Assembly (NCBI GenBank): GCA_012522255.1
Contig: JAAYKT010000022.1
Span: forward strand, 1-6,669
Origin: Clostridiales bacterium
GTDB lineage: Bacteria > Bacillota > Clostridia > Lutisporales > Lutisporaceae
Reading direction: 5' to 3'
DNA length: 6,669 nt
In this document: piece by piece, positions 1 to 5,422 of the stretch
Numbering within the stretch: position 1 is the stretch's first letter
Layout of the letters: each line of letters opens with the position of its first letter
Position numbers and translations under genes: made by a program
Notes under the pieces: model-generated
Told to the model about the DNA's origin: nothing
The model's database searches: none
What the model saw: only the letters and a program-made list of their open reading frames with translations

Positions 1-270
1 CATTATAGGTGCCATGAGTTTTGCCATTTCCCTGGAAAAGTAAAACCATGGTATCCTTGCTCCCATCCATCCGTTGATCCCAAGGTTTTTCCACTCCTCT
101 ATGACCTCGTGCAAGCTATCCTCAGCATCCTTGGACATAAGTCCCAAAGAATTGCCATCCATATAGATTTCACCTTCTTTTAGATAAAACCTATCCCTGA
201 ACTTGGCCATCGGGTCCTTCTTATCCATCGCTAATGCAAAATCCTCACCTGATTCGAATTCCATAGTCAT
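1..270 (-). CDS. kynU: Kynureninase, N-terminal part (gene runs off the left edge)
   Basis: Kynureninase is a cytoplasmic PLP enzyme that cleaves L-kynurenine to anthranilate and L-alanine. Translating the minus strand from position 270 gives 90 open codons to the window edge. They include a DPMAKFRDRFYL segment (about residues 19-30), the family signature IYMDGNSLGL (35-44), and EEWKNLGINGW followed by IPWFYF (58-78). This order (R-x-x-F, GNSLG, then W/G-rich helix) matches the N terminus of kynureninases as I remember them. The catalytic lysine and substrate-binding residues lie beyond the edge and cannot be judged. The start ATG at 268-270 follows GGGGG at 279-283 by 8 nt; a second in-frame ATG at 262-264 is two codons later. 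The gene lies 85 bp after lplA with no convincing terminator between them, so readthrough from lplA is plausible. A kynureninase-like paralogue with another substrate cannot be excluded. Confidence 0.85.
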   Translation of the reverse strand, partial: MTMEFESGEDFALAMDKKDPMAKFRDRFYLKEGEIYMDGNSLGLMSKDAEDSLHEVIEEWKNLGINGWMGARIPWFYFSREMAKLMAPIM

Positions 271-278
271 TAAATTCG

Positions 279-283
279 CCCCC
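279..283 (-). promoter_or_regulatory. Ribosome binding site of kynU
   Basis: On the minus strand AAAAAAGGGGG ends 8 nt before the ATG at 268-270. It lacks the usual A of GGAGG but is the only purine-rich block correctly placed, and it favours the ATG at 270 over the one at 264. Confidence 0.55.
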
Positions 284-355
284 TTTTTTCTTATTCCAAA
301 TAACTGTCTTGCTTGTTTTGTTACATAGTTTTACAAACCGTCCTTCATATAACTA

Positions 356-1303
356 TTAACCTTTTATTTTAAAATAGCTCTCCAATTCTTTTGCCTGTAC
401 CCAGAAATCATCCTCATAACGCTGCCCTTTCAGCTTGCCTTCAACATCCGTTATATCGCCTTTGGCAAAAAAGTCTCCGTAAAACTTGACATTTTCTATT
501 ATACCGCTTTTAACATTTATAAGAGCTTCCACTTTACCGCTCTCGAACTTTTTAGATTTTCTAATGTTAAACTCAGGCGATTGTCCGTAGTTCCAGTCCC
601 AGGTCAAATATTTATCAATCTTAAGGCTTTCAATAGCTGCTAAATCTAATTCGGATAATTGCCCTATTCTTAAGTCCATATCTTCATCGAACATATATTG
701 AAGCAACAATTCCTTAAATTTCATGATGCTAATGTCATCTTTAAGATAATCCTTAATATTGGTAACCCTGCTTCTCACAGATTTAATACCCTTGGAAGCG
801 ATTTTGTCTTCGGAAACCTTCAGGGCTTTTACCAATTTCTCCATATGAGAATCAAAAAGTAAAGTGCCGTGGTGCAGGAGTTTGCCTTTGGATATAAACT
901 GGGCGTTGCCTGAAAATTTTTTGCCATCTATGGTGATATCATTTCTCCCGGACTGCTCTGCTTTTACTCCCAATTTGTCCAACGCCTTTACAATGGGCAT
1001 GGTGAATTTCCCAAAATCATAATCACCTTTGTAATCATTTTTAATTATCAAAGAATAATTAAGATTCCCTAAATCATGGTATACGGCACCGCCCCCGGTT
1101 ATTCTTCTCACCACATTTATGTGTTTTTCCCTTACATAATCAGCGTTTATTTCCTCTATTGTATTTTGATGTTTACCAACAACGATGGTGGGCTCGTTTA
1201 TCCACAACAATAGGTAGTCTTCTTTGTCGCCAAGGTTAAAAAGATACTCTTCCATTGCCAAATTATAATAAGGATTGTTGGATTCATTTTTTATATATAG
1301 CAT
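356..1303 (-). CDS. lplA: Lipoate-protein ligase A
   Basis: LplA activates free lipoate with ATP to lipoyl-AMP and transfers it to a lysine of lipoyl-domain proteins, such as the glycine cleavage H protein and E2 subunits, in the cytoplasm. The 315-residue product starts MLYIKNESNNPYYNLAMEEYLF, a typical LplA opening. It has the family motif RRITGGGAVYHDLGN (66-80), GRNDITIDGKKFSGNAQ (about 119-135) whose first Lys (K128 or K129) corresponds to the conserved lipoyl-AMP-contacting lysine, and HHGTLLFD (144-151). The C-terminal accessory domain (about 235-315, opening with WDWNYGQSPEFN) is present, so this is a full-length bacterial LplA rather than a LipM/LipL-type enzyme. The open frame continues 23 codons upstream to 1372, but those codons run into an intergenic repeat. 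The ATG at 1301-1303 has a strong ribosome site and matches the family N terminus. It fits with the upstream gcvPB, whose partner GcvH needs lipoate. Confidence 0.95.
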   Translation of the reverse strand: MLYIKNESNNPYYNLAMEEYLFNLGDKEDYLLLWINEPTIVVGKHQNTIEEINADYVREKHINVVRRITGGGAVYHDLGNLNYSLIIKNDYKGDYDFGKFTMPIVKALDKLGVKAEQSGRNDITIDGKKFSGNAQFISKGKLLHHGTLLFDSHMEKLVKALKVSEDKIASKGIKSVRSRVTNIKDYLKDDISIMKFKELLLQYMFDEDMDLRIGQLSELDLAAIESLKIDKYLTWDWNYGQSPEFNIRKSKKFESGKVEALINVKSGIIENVKFYGDFFAKGDITDVEGKLKGQRYEDDFWVQAKELESYFKIKG

Positions 1304-1308
1304 GTCCG

Positions 1309-1315
1309 CCCTCCC
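1309..1315 (-). promoter_or_regulatory. Ribosome binding site deciding the lplA start
   Basis: The minus strand reads GGGAGGG followed by CGGAC and then ATG (1303-1301). This strong Shine-Dalgarno site with 5-6 nt spacing selects residue 24 of the longer open frame as the true start. Confidence 0.85.
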
Positions 1316-1349
1316 ATTATATTTCAATAATTGTCTGCTCATTGTGTTG

Positions 1350-1355
1350 ATTATA
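1350..1355 (-). promoter_or_regulatory. Possible -10 element upstream of lplA
   Basis: A perfect TATAAT on the minus strand (context TTACTATAATCAAC) lies about 47 nt before the lplA start, immediately next to repeat copy A. No good -35 hexamer is seen 16-18 nt upstream and the extended TG is absent, so this is only a candidate. If real, the repeat would supply the upstream part of the promoter. Confidence 0.22.
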
Positions 1356-1359
1356 GTAA

Positions 1360-1388
1360 GAAGATTCTTCACTGTCGTTCAGAATGAC
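1360..1388 (-). repeat. Dispersed palindromic repeat, copy A
   Basis: On the minus strand it reads TGTCATTCTGAACGACAG then TGAAGAATCTTC. Positions 1360-1380 are identical over 21 bases to 1473-1493 (copy B). Together with copy M, which points the opposite way, it can form an imperfect stem (AAGATTCTT against AAGGATCTT, and TCAGAATGAC against GTCATCCTGA with one mismatch). Repeats of the general form GTCATTCTGA...GAAGAATCTT are common in many bacterial genomes; no transposase is present here. Confidence 0.75.
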
Positions 1389-1419
1389 ACGCTCCGATAG
1401 GGTCAAATGATTTGATATA

Positions 1420-1446
1420 GTCATCCTGAGGCTTGTCAAGGATCTT
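1420..1446 (+). repeat. Dispersed palindromic repeat, diverged copy M in opposite orientation
   Basis: Starts GTCATCCTGAGGC and ends TCAAGGATCTT on the plus strand. It aligns with the minus-strand reading of copies A and B at both ends (GTCATYCTGA and AAGRATCTT) but differs in the middle. It lies between A and B and is inverted relative to both, so it could pair with either one in a transcript. Confidence 0.6.
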
Positions 1447-1467
1447 GATCCGTTCCGGGATTAAAGC

Positions 1468-2124
1468 TCATCGAAGATTCTTCACTGTCGTTCGGAATAA
1501 TATCTCCGGCCTTTCACATTTCTTTATAAAGTGCTTGATTGTTTCTTTTTCTTCTCGAATTTTCTCCGGGGATAGTTCTCCTCGTCCCAATCTGTCACAC
1601 AGTCCCAATAATGCTATTTCTTTATAAGAGACTCTACTCTTCATTTTATTTATCTCCGCAAAAGGCAGTTCTTTAACTACGAATAAAATTTGCATATGCC
1701 AGCGGACTAACTCTGATACTTTTTTTATAAAACTATTTTCATCTGAAAGAGCTTTTAAAAAATCTATTGCCATAACTGCACCTATTTTGTCATGATCATA
1801 GGCCACAATTCTTCCTTTTTTCAATTTTGTTGCCGGTGCTTTCCCTATATCATGCAAAAGCGCCGCCCACATAAAAGCCCTCGGCTCTTCACTTTCGCCC
1901 TTACATAAAGCCGCTTCGTCAATTACCATCATAGTATGATTCCATACATTACCCTCGGGATGATGTTTTTCAGATTGAGGTATTTCTTTTAATTTTTTAA
2001 GCATGTTAAAGGGATAATCATTAAAATATTCCTTTTTTATTTCAATATTAAAAAACTCTGAGGGCTTTTCATCGTTCAACAAATGATATTCAAATGTTTT
2101 AAAAATTTCCTTATGTTCCGGCAA
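1468..2124 (-). CDS. Stand-alone HD-domain metal-dependent phosphohydrolase
   Basis: A 218-residue soluble protein with a complete HD metal-site set: H63 (in NVWNHT), H91-D92 (LLHDIGK), H111 (YDHDKIGA) and D177 (CDRLGRG). HD proteins hydrolyse phosphoesters, often nucleotides or cyclic nucleotides; the substrate here is unknown. The HPEGNVWNHT...LLHDIGK pattern resembles the HD domain of bacterial CCA-adding enzymes, but no nucleotidyltransferase domain is present. No ATG sits near the expected N terminus. The TTG at 2124-2122 follows GGAG by 8 nt and is the best start; the next in-frame ATG (residue 41) would still leave the HD core intact. The last nine codons (FRTTVKNLR) and stop come from repeat copy B, so the native C terminus may have been replaced or trimmed. 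It lies 78 bp after htpG and probably is read from the same transcript. The HD assignment is firm; the biological role is not known. Confidence 0.85.
   Translation of the reverse strand: MPEHKEIFKTFEYHLLNDEKPSEFFNIEIKKEYFNDYPFNMLKKLKEIPQSEKHHPEGNVWNHTMMVIDEAALCKGESEEPRAFMWAALLHDIGKAPATKLKKGRIVAYDHDKIGAVMAIDFLKALSDENSFIKKVSELVRWHMQILFVVKELPFAEINKMKSRVSYKEIALLGLCDRLGRGELSPEKIREEKETIKHFIKKCERPEILFRTTVKNLR
1473..1500 (-). repeat. Dispersed repeat, copy B, inside the 3' end of the HD gene
   Basis: Positions 1473-1493 match copy A exactly over 21 bases. After that the copies diverge (GGAATAAT here, AGAATGACA in A). Read on the minus strand, it encodes FRTTVKNL in the HD gene, followed by CGA and the TGA stop at 1468-1470, so the repeat has become the 3' coding end of that gene. 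Confidence 0.75.
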
Positions 2125-2132
2125 ACAATCAA

Positions 2133-2136
2133 CTCC
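2133..2136 (-). promoter_or_regulatory. Ribosome binding site supporting a TTG start
   Basis: GGAG on the minus strand is followed by TTGATTGT and then TTG (2124-2122), a spacing of 8 nt. Two nearer TTGs are in other frames. This site is the main reason for accepting the non-ATG start of the HD gene. Confidence 0.6.
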
Positions 2137-2150
2137 ATATTTTCTGAAAG

Positions 2151-2205
2151 AGACCAGGAGAACCGTCCCCCTGGTTCTCTTAGAACCGTCCCCCTGGTTC
2201 TCTTA
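2151..2205. repeat. Tandem pair of a 23-bp palindromic repeat (ACCGTCCCCC family), possible terminator
   Basis: The unit GAACCGTCCCCCTGGTTCTC+TTA occurs twice with no mismatch, at 2160-2182 and 2183-2205. The second unit ends in the htpG stop codon (TAA on the minus strand, 2205-2203). The first copy can fold as GAGAACC (2158-2164) with GGTTCTC (2173-2179), a 7-bp stem with an 8-nt loop; the second forms a 6-bp stem (2182-2187 with 2196-2201). AGACCAGG at 2151-2158 looks like a decayed further arm that could pair with CCTGGTTCT. No T-run follows on the minus strand, so a classical rho-independent terminator is not supported. Transcript-end protection or partial attenuation is possible. It lies between htpG and the HD gene. 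Confidence 0.85.
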
Positions 2206-4086
2206 TAAGCCGGCGAGACGTTCCAATATTTCGCCGCTTCTTTTTAGGAACCCTTCAAGTTTATCCGCTTCCATACCTCTGCTTCCCATAAGTGCAAGGT
2301 CATATATATGTTTGCAAATCAAATCAAACTCTTCTTTTTTCTCATCATTTTCCGCTATATCAACAAGCCTTTTCACAAGTCCGTTAGCTTTATTTAGTAC
2401 CAAAGTTTCCTCGCCTTTAAACATAGCCGACATATCTTCTCCACCGAATACAGTGCTCATTTCCTGCATACGCCTTGCATGTTCCGGCATCAAAAGCACC
2501 GCTTGGGGTTCAGTCATTTTCAAACTCTCCGCCTTAATTTGAAGCTTTTCCATATCCAGCGCCTTCTTGACAGCTTCTATAAGCTTTTCATCATTTTCTT
2601 TATCATCCTTCTCATCCGGGCTGTCACCTTTCAAATCATCAGACAAATCCGAATCTATCCTAAAAAACTTTATACTGCCATCATACATTTCCAAATAGCT
2701 TATAAAATGATTATCTATCATTGAGTCCAATATAACGGCTTCCAGCCCTTGTTCTTTAAATAGTTTAATATACTGAGCCTGTTGTTTTTCATCATTTGCA
2801 TAAAATACTTTATTCTCGGCGCTTTCCCCTTCTTTTTTTCCGCCAACCTTCTCAAAATACTCATTTAAAGTCAGATAATTATCGTTTATGGACTTATAGA
2901 TTAGAATGTCCTTGACCTTATCATAAAAATTCCTGTCTTTTATAGAGCCGTATTTGATAAAGGGACTGATGTCCTTCCAAAACCCCTCGTATTTATCTCT
3001 TTCCTTATTAAACAACTCTGTAAGTTTATCCGCAACTTTTTTTGTTATATGTCTGGATAACTTTATAACATTGCTGTCTTTTTGCAAGAAGCTTCTGGAC
3101 ACATTCAATGGCAGATCGGCACAGTCAATAGTTCCTTTGAGCAGCATGAGAAATTCCGGTATTATTTCTTTTATATTATCCGCAACAAATACCTGATTAT
3201 TATAAAGCTTTATCTGACCTTCGTTAATCTCATACTCATGACGAAGTTTGGGGAAATATAGTATACCCTTTAGATTAAAGGGATAGTCAACGGATAAATG
3301 AATCCAAAAAAGAGGTTCATTAAAATCATTAAATACTTTCCTATAAAACTCCTTATACTCTTCCTCCGTGCAATCCTTGGGGTTTTTCATCCACAACGGT
3401 TTTACATCGTTTAGAGGTTTCCTTTCTTTTTTCTCATCATCTTTTGTGTCCTCTTTCTCACTTTCAAGATAAATCTCAACGGGAAGGAAAGCGCAATGCT
3501 TTTCGATTATATCCCTCAGCTTATATTCACTTAAAAACTCTTCGCTTTCTTCATCCAAGTATAATGTAATAACAGTGCCTCTCGCATCCTTATCAGATGC
3601 GGTCAGCTCAAATTCCGTACCTTCTTCACTAACCCATTTAACCGCCTTTGCATCAGGCTGCCAGGACAATGTATCTATCTCAACCTTTTTTGACACCATA
3701 AATGCGGAGTAAAAGCCCAAACCGAAATGCCCGATGATATCGGCATCTTCCCCTGCTTTATCCTTATATTTTTCTAAAAACTCTTCCGCACCGGAATAGG
3801 CAACCTGATTGATGTATTTTTTTACTTCCTCGGCGGTCATACCTATACCGTTGTCTGTAAACCTTAGTGTTTTATCATCACTGTTAAAACTCACTGTCAC
3901 TTCATATTTTTCACCGTCCACACCTTCAGCCTCACCGATGGAAATCAGTCTTTTTAACTTATTAATGGCATCTACCCCGTTACTGATTAACTCTCTAACA
4001 AAAATGTCCTTATCCGAATAAAGCCATTTTTTTATAATGGGAAAAATATTCTCCGCATGAATAGAAATACTGCCTTTTTCTTGCAT
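2203..4086 (-). CDS. htpG: HSP90 family molecular chaperone HtpG
   Basis: Cytoplasmic ATP-dependent dimeric chaperone that assists late folding of client proteins. The 627-residue length is close to E. coli HtpG (624). The N-terminal GHKL ATPase domain shows the catalytic Glu and Mg-binding Asn in RELISN (E32, N36), DNGIGM (78-83), the ATP lid GHFGLGFYSAFM (119-130) and GT of RGTVITLYL (170-171). The middle domain has WIHLSVDYPFNLKGILYFP (261-279) and the ATP-contacting Arg and Gln in LPLNVSRSFLQ (R331, Q335). A Lys/Glu-rich charged linker lies near 209-223, and the C-terminal dimerisation domain ends without MEEVD, as in bacteria. It departs from the common bacterial wording at ELISNGVDAI (usually NASDAL) and SRSFLQ (usually SREILQ), pointing to a divergent clostridial-type branch. 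ATG at 4086-4084 follows GGAGGTG by 8 nt. It probably has its own promoter in the 146-bp gap upstream. Confidence 0.97.
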   Translation of the reverse strand: MQEKGSISIHAENIFPIIKKWLYSDKDIFVRELISNGVDAINKLKRLISIGEAEGVDGEKYEVTVSFNSDDKTLRFTDNGIGMTAEEVKKYINQVAYSGAEEFLEKYKDKAGEDADIIGHFGLGFYSAFMVSKKVEIDTLSWQPDAKAVKWVSEEGTEFELTASDKDARGTVITLYLDEESEEFLSEYKLRDIIEKHCAFLPVEIYLESEKEDTKDDEKKERKPLNDVKPLWMKNPKDCTEEEYKEFYRKVFNDFNEPLFWIHLSVDYPFNLKGILYFPKLRHEYEINEGQIKLYNNQVFVADNIKEIIPEFLMLLKGTIDCADLPLNVSRSFLQKDSNVIKLSRHITKKVADKLTELFNKERDKYEGFWKDISPFIKYGSIKDRNFYDKVKDILIYKSINDNYLTLNEYFEKVGGKKEGESAENKVFYANDEKQQAQYIKLFKEQGLEAVILDSMIDNHFISYLEMYDGSIKFFRIDSDLSDDLKGDSPDEKDDKENDEKLIEAVKKALDMEKLQIKAESLKMTEPQAVLLMPEHARRMQEMSTVFGGEDMSAMFKGEETLVLNKANGLVKRLVDIAENDEKKEEFDLICKHIYDLALMGSRGMEADKLEGFLKRSGEILERLAGL

Positions 4087-4120
4087 CTTATGTGCACCTC
4101 CAAAATTTTTTCATATTTTT

Positions 4121-4149
4121 ATTTTATATAAAATTTGATTGTTTGTCAC
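4121..4149 (-). promoter_or_regulatory. Candidate sigma-A promoter of htpG (proximal)
   Basis: Minus strand: GTGACA (4149-4144), 17-nt spacer, TAAAAT (4126-4121). Each hexamer is one base from consensus and the spacing is ideal. Transcription would begin near 4114, giving a leader of about 28 nt that contains GGAGGTG (4101-4095). No CIRCE inverted repeat (TTAGCACTC...GAGTGCTAA) was seen, so HrcA control is not supported. The AT-rich context makes chance matches likely. Confidence 0.4.
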
Positions 4150-4209
4150 ATATCTTTATCAATTACTGTTGATATTTAACATAGAAATACAAATTTATTC
4201 AATGTATGA

Positions 4210-4236
4210 ATTATAACATCGAATAACAAGCTTCAA
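4210..4236 (-). promoter_or_regulatory. Candidate extended -10 promoter of htpG (distal)
   Basis: Minus strand TGTTATAAT (4218-4210) is a perfect extended -10 motif (TG-N-TATAAT). A -35-like TTGAAG (4236-4231) lies 15 nt upstream, which is short, and overlaps the stop codon of the preceding gene. An extended -10 can tolerate a weak -35. The transcript would carry a leader of roughly 117 nt before htpG. Confidence 0.35.
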
Positions 4237-5342
4237 TGATCTATACGATAAATCATGGATTCCTTATACCCGGTTATTACCCTTATATACCCGCCTAACA
4301 TATCATCAACGCTGTCTTCTCCCGTATCTACCAAAAAAGGTTTGCCGTGAAGTTCGCTGATTTTTTGTTTTGTAGCTGCTACTATTATATTTTCCTTTCC
4401 CAAATTTCTTAAAACTTCTGGACTTATTTGCTGATTGCCTCTCCCAAAAAGATATCCTTGCCCACCGATGGGGGTAATTACCAACTTGGTTTTGTTGCAT
4501 TTCGTTATGCCGAGTAAATCCTTTTCCGCAGCATCGGATACAATAAGTTTTTTATTCAATATTACATCCACTCCCAGCAAGGTATTTGGGAGGTTCAGGT
4601 TATCCATTATTGGCCTTGTTGTAGTTCCGGGTCCGATTATATAAAAAACATCCTTTTCCATATTATCAATTATTTCAAAGGAAATCGTGTTTTGATTGGC
4701 TTTTTCACTTATGGGGGATCCGGTTTTACTGCTTTGGGTATATTTCCTTTCGTAAGGCACTTTTAGATATCCGCATAAGTTTGTTACAACTTTGCCTGTC
4801 CTGAATGCATTCTCATCTATATCTAATACTTCTGCTTCTTCCGTTCTTGTTATTTTTCCCGTCAAAAACAGTTTTGCCAACTCCCCGGCTTTTTTCGGGT
4901 TTTGTGCATATATTGGTGAGTGAATTTTTACCCCTGCCGGTATCCCAACCACAGGAACTCCATCGCCTGTAGCGTTATATATGTCCCTTGCAGTCCCGTC
5001 GCCTCCGGCGAAAAGAATCAAATCCGCCTTTTCATCCATCATGGCTTTTGCCGCGGCTATGGTATCCCTATCTTTGCTTATGTCTTCTTTTTGTTTATAA
5101 ACCGTCCTTGTTTTAAATCCAAGATTAAGGGCAATATCACTGCCCATGTTGCCGCTGCATGTCAATACCTCTATGTTTTCTTTTATATCCTTAAGCTCCA
5201 TCAGGGCTTTTCTTGCCCTATCGGGGGCTCCGGGCACGGCTCCAAGTTCCAAAGCCTTTTTAAAAACCCCGTCTGTGCCCTTAAGCCCCACACTCCCGCC
5301 CATCCCTGCGATGGGATTTATAATAAAACCTAATTTTTTCAT
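4233..5342 (-). CDS. AcoX-type ATP-NAD kinase family protein
   Basis: A 369-residue soluble protein of the predicted ATP- or polyphosphate-dependent NAD kinase group that includes AcoX of acetoin operons. Visible hallmarks are the N-terminal MKKLGFIINPIAGMGGSVGLKGTDG, the diacylglycerol/NAD-kinase motif FAGGDGTARDI (GGDGT at 113-117), GIPAGVK (133-139), YIIGPGTTT (about 234-242) and TPIGGQGYLFGRGNQQISP (290-308). The last is characteristic of this branch and absent from ordinary NAD kinase (NadK). The frame opens at a TTG (5357) and has an ATG at 5351, but the ATG at 5342-5340 has GGGG 9 nt upstream and gives the expected family N terminus. The biochemical role of AcoX proteins is unsettled in my knowledge; NAD phosphorylation is inferred from the fold. 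It follows gcvPB by 80 bp, likely in the same transcript, so like AcoX beside acetoin dehydrogenase it accompanies a lipoyl-dependent system. Confidence 0.88.
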   Translation of the reverse strand: MKKLGFIINPIAGMGGSVGLKGTDGVFKKALELGAVPGAPDRARKALMELKDIKENIEVLTCSGNMGSDIALNLGFKTRTVYKQKEDISKDRDTIAAAKAMMDEKADLILFAGGDGTARDIYNATGDGVPVVGIPAGVKIHSPIYAQNPKKAGELAKLFLTGKITRTEEAEVLDIDENAFRTGKVVTNLCGYLKVPYERKYTQSSKTGSPISEKANQNTISFEIIDNMEKDVFYIIGPGTTTRPIMDNLNLPNTLLGVDVILNKKLIVSDAAEKDLLGITKCNKTKLVITPIGGQGYLFGRGNQQISPEVLRNLGKENIIVAATKQKISELHGKPFLVDTGEDSVDDMLGGYIRVITGYKESMIYRIDH

Positions 5343-5351
5343 AATGTTCAT

Positions 5352-5355
5352 CCCC
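5352..5355 (-). promoter_or_regulatory. Ribosome binding site deciding the AcoX-type gene start
   Basis: GGGG on the minus strand lies 9 nt before the ATG at 5342-5340. Neither the TTG at 5357 nor the ATG at 5351 has a purine-rich block at a suitable distance, so they are less likely starts. Confidence 0.5.
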
Positions 5356-5422
5356 AATACATGGTGCCGATAGCATAGTTTGCATCCTTTTACTGATAAT
5401 AACTGTTAACCTATATAAAAAT

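Noticed and set aside
334..346. AAACCGTCCTTC between kynU and lplA as another copy of the ACCGTCCCCC repeat
   Set aside because: Only seven core bases match and no flanking arms pair; similar short matches occur inside coding regions (for example near 5101), so it is most likely chance.
1304..1372. Extended lplA start giving 23 extra N-terminal residues (MKNLLTIINTMSRQ...)
   Set aside because: The extra codons run into repeat copy A, contain no conserved LplA sequence, and the ATG at 1303 has a strong GGGAGGG site and the family N terminus.
2076..2138. Short ORF from ATG at 2138 (MELIVCRN..., 20 codons) overlapping the HD gene start
   Set aside because: It is in another frame, lacks its own ribosome site, and stops quickly; a role as a leader peptide has no further support.
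2151..2205. CRISPR-like array
   Set aside because: Two head-to-tail 23-bp units with no spacer between them; this is a tandem palindrome, not repeats separated by unique spacers.
4195..4230. Possible terminator after the AcoX-type gene (TTATTC with GAATAA)
   Set aside because: Only six mostly A-T pairs around a long loop and no T-run, so it is not distinguishable from random AT-rich sequence.
4920..5333. Plus-strand ORF of 137 codons and other plus-strand ORFs across the window
   Set aside because: They lie antisense to well-recognised genes, show no family motifs, and are explained as shadows of the minus-strand coding frames.
5343..5357. TTG or ATG starts upstream in the AcoX-type gene
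   Set aside because: No ribosome site at a suitable distance; the ATG at 5342 has GGGG 9 nt upstream and gives the typical MKKLGFIINPIAG opening.
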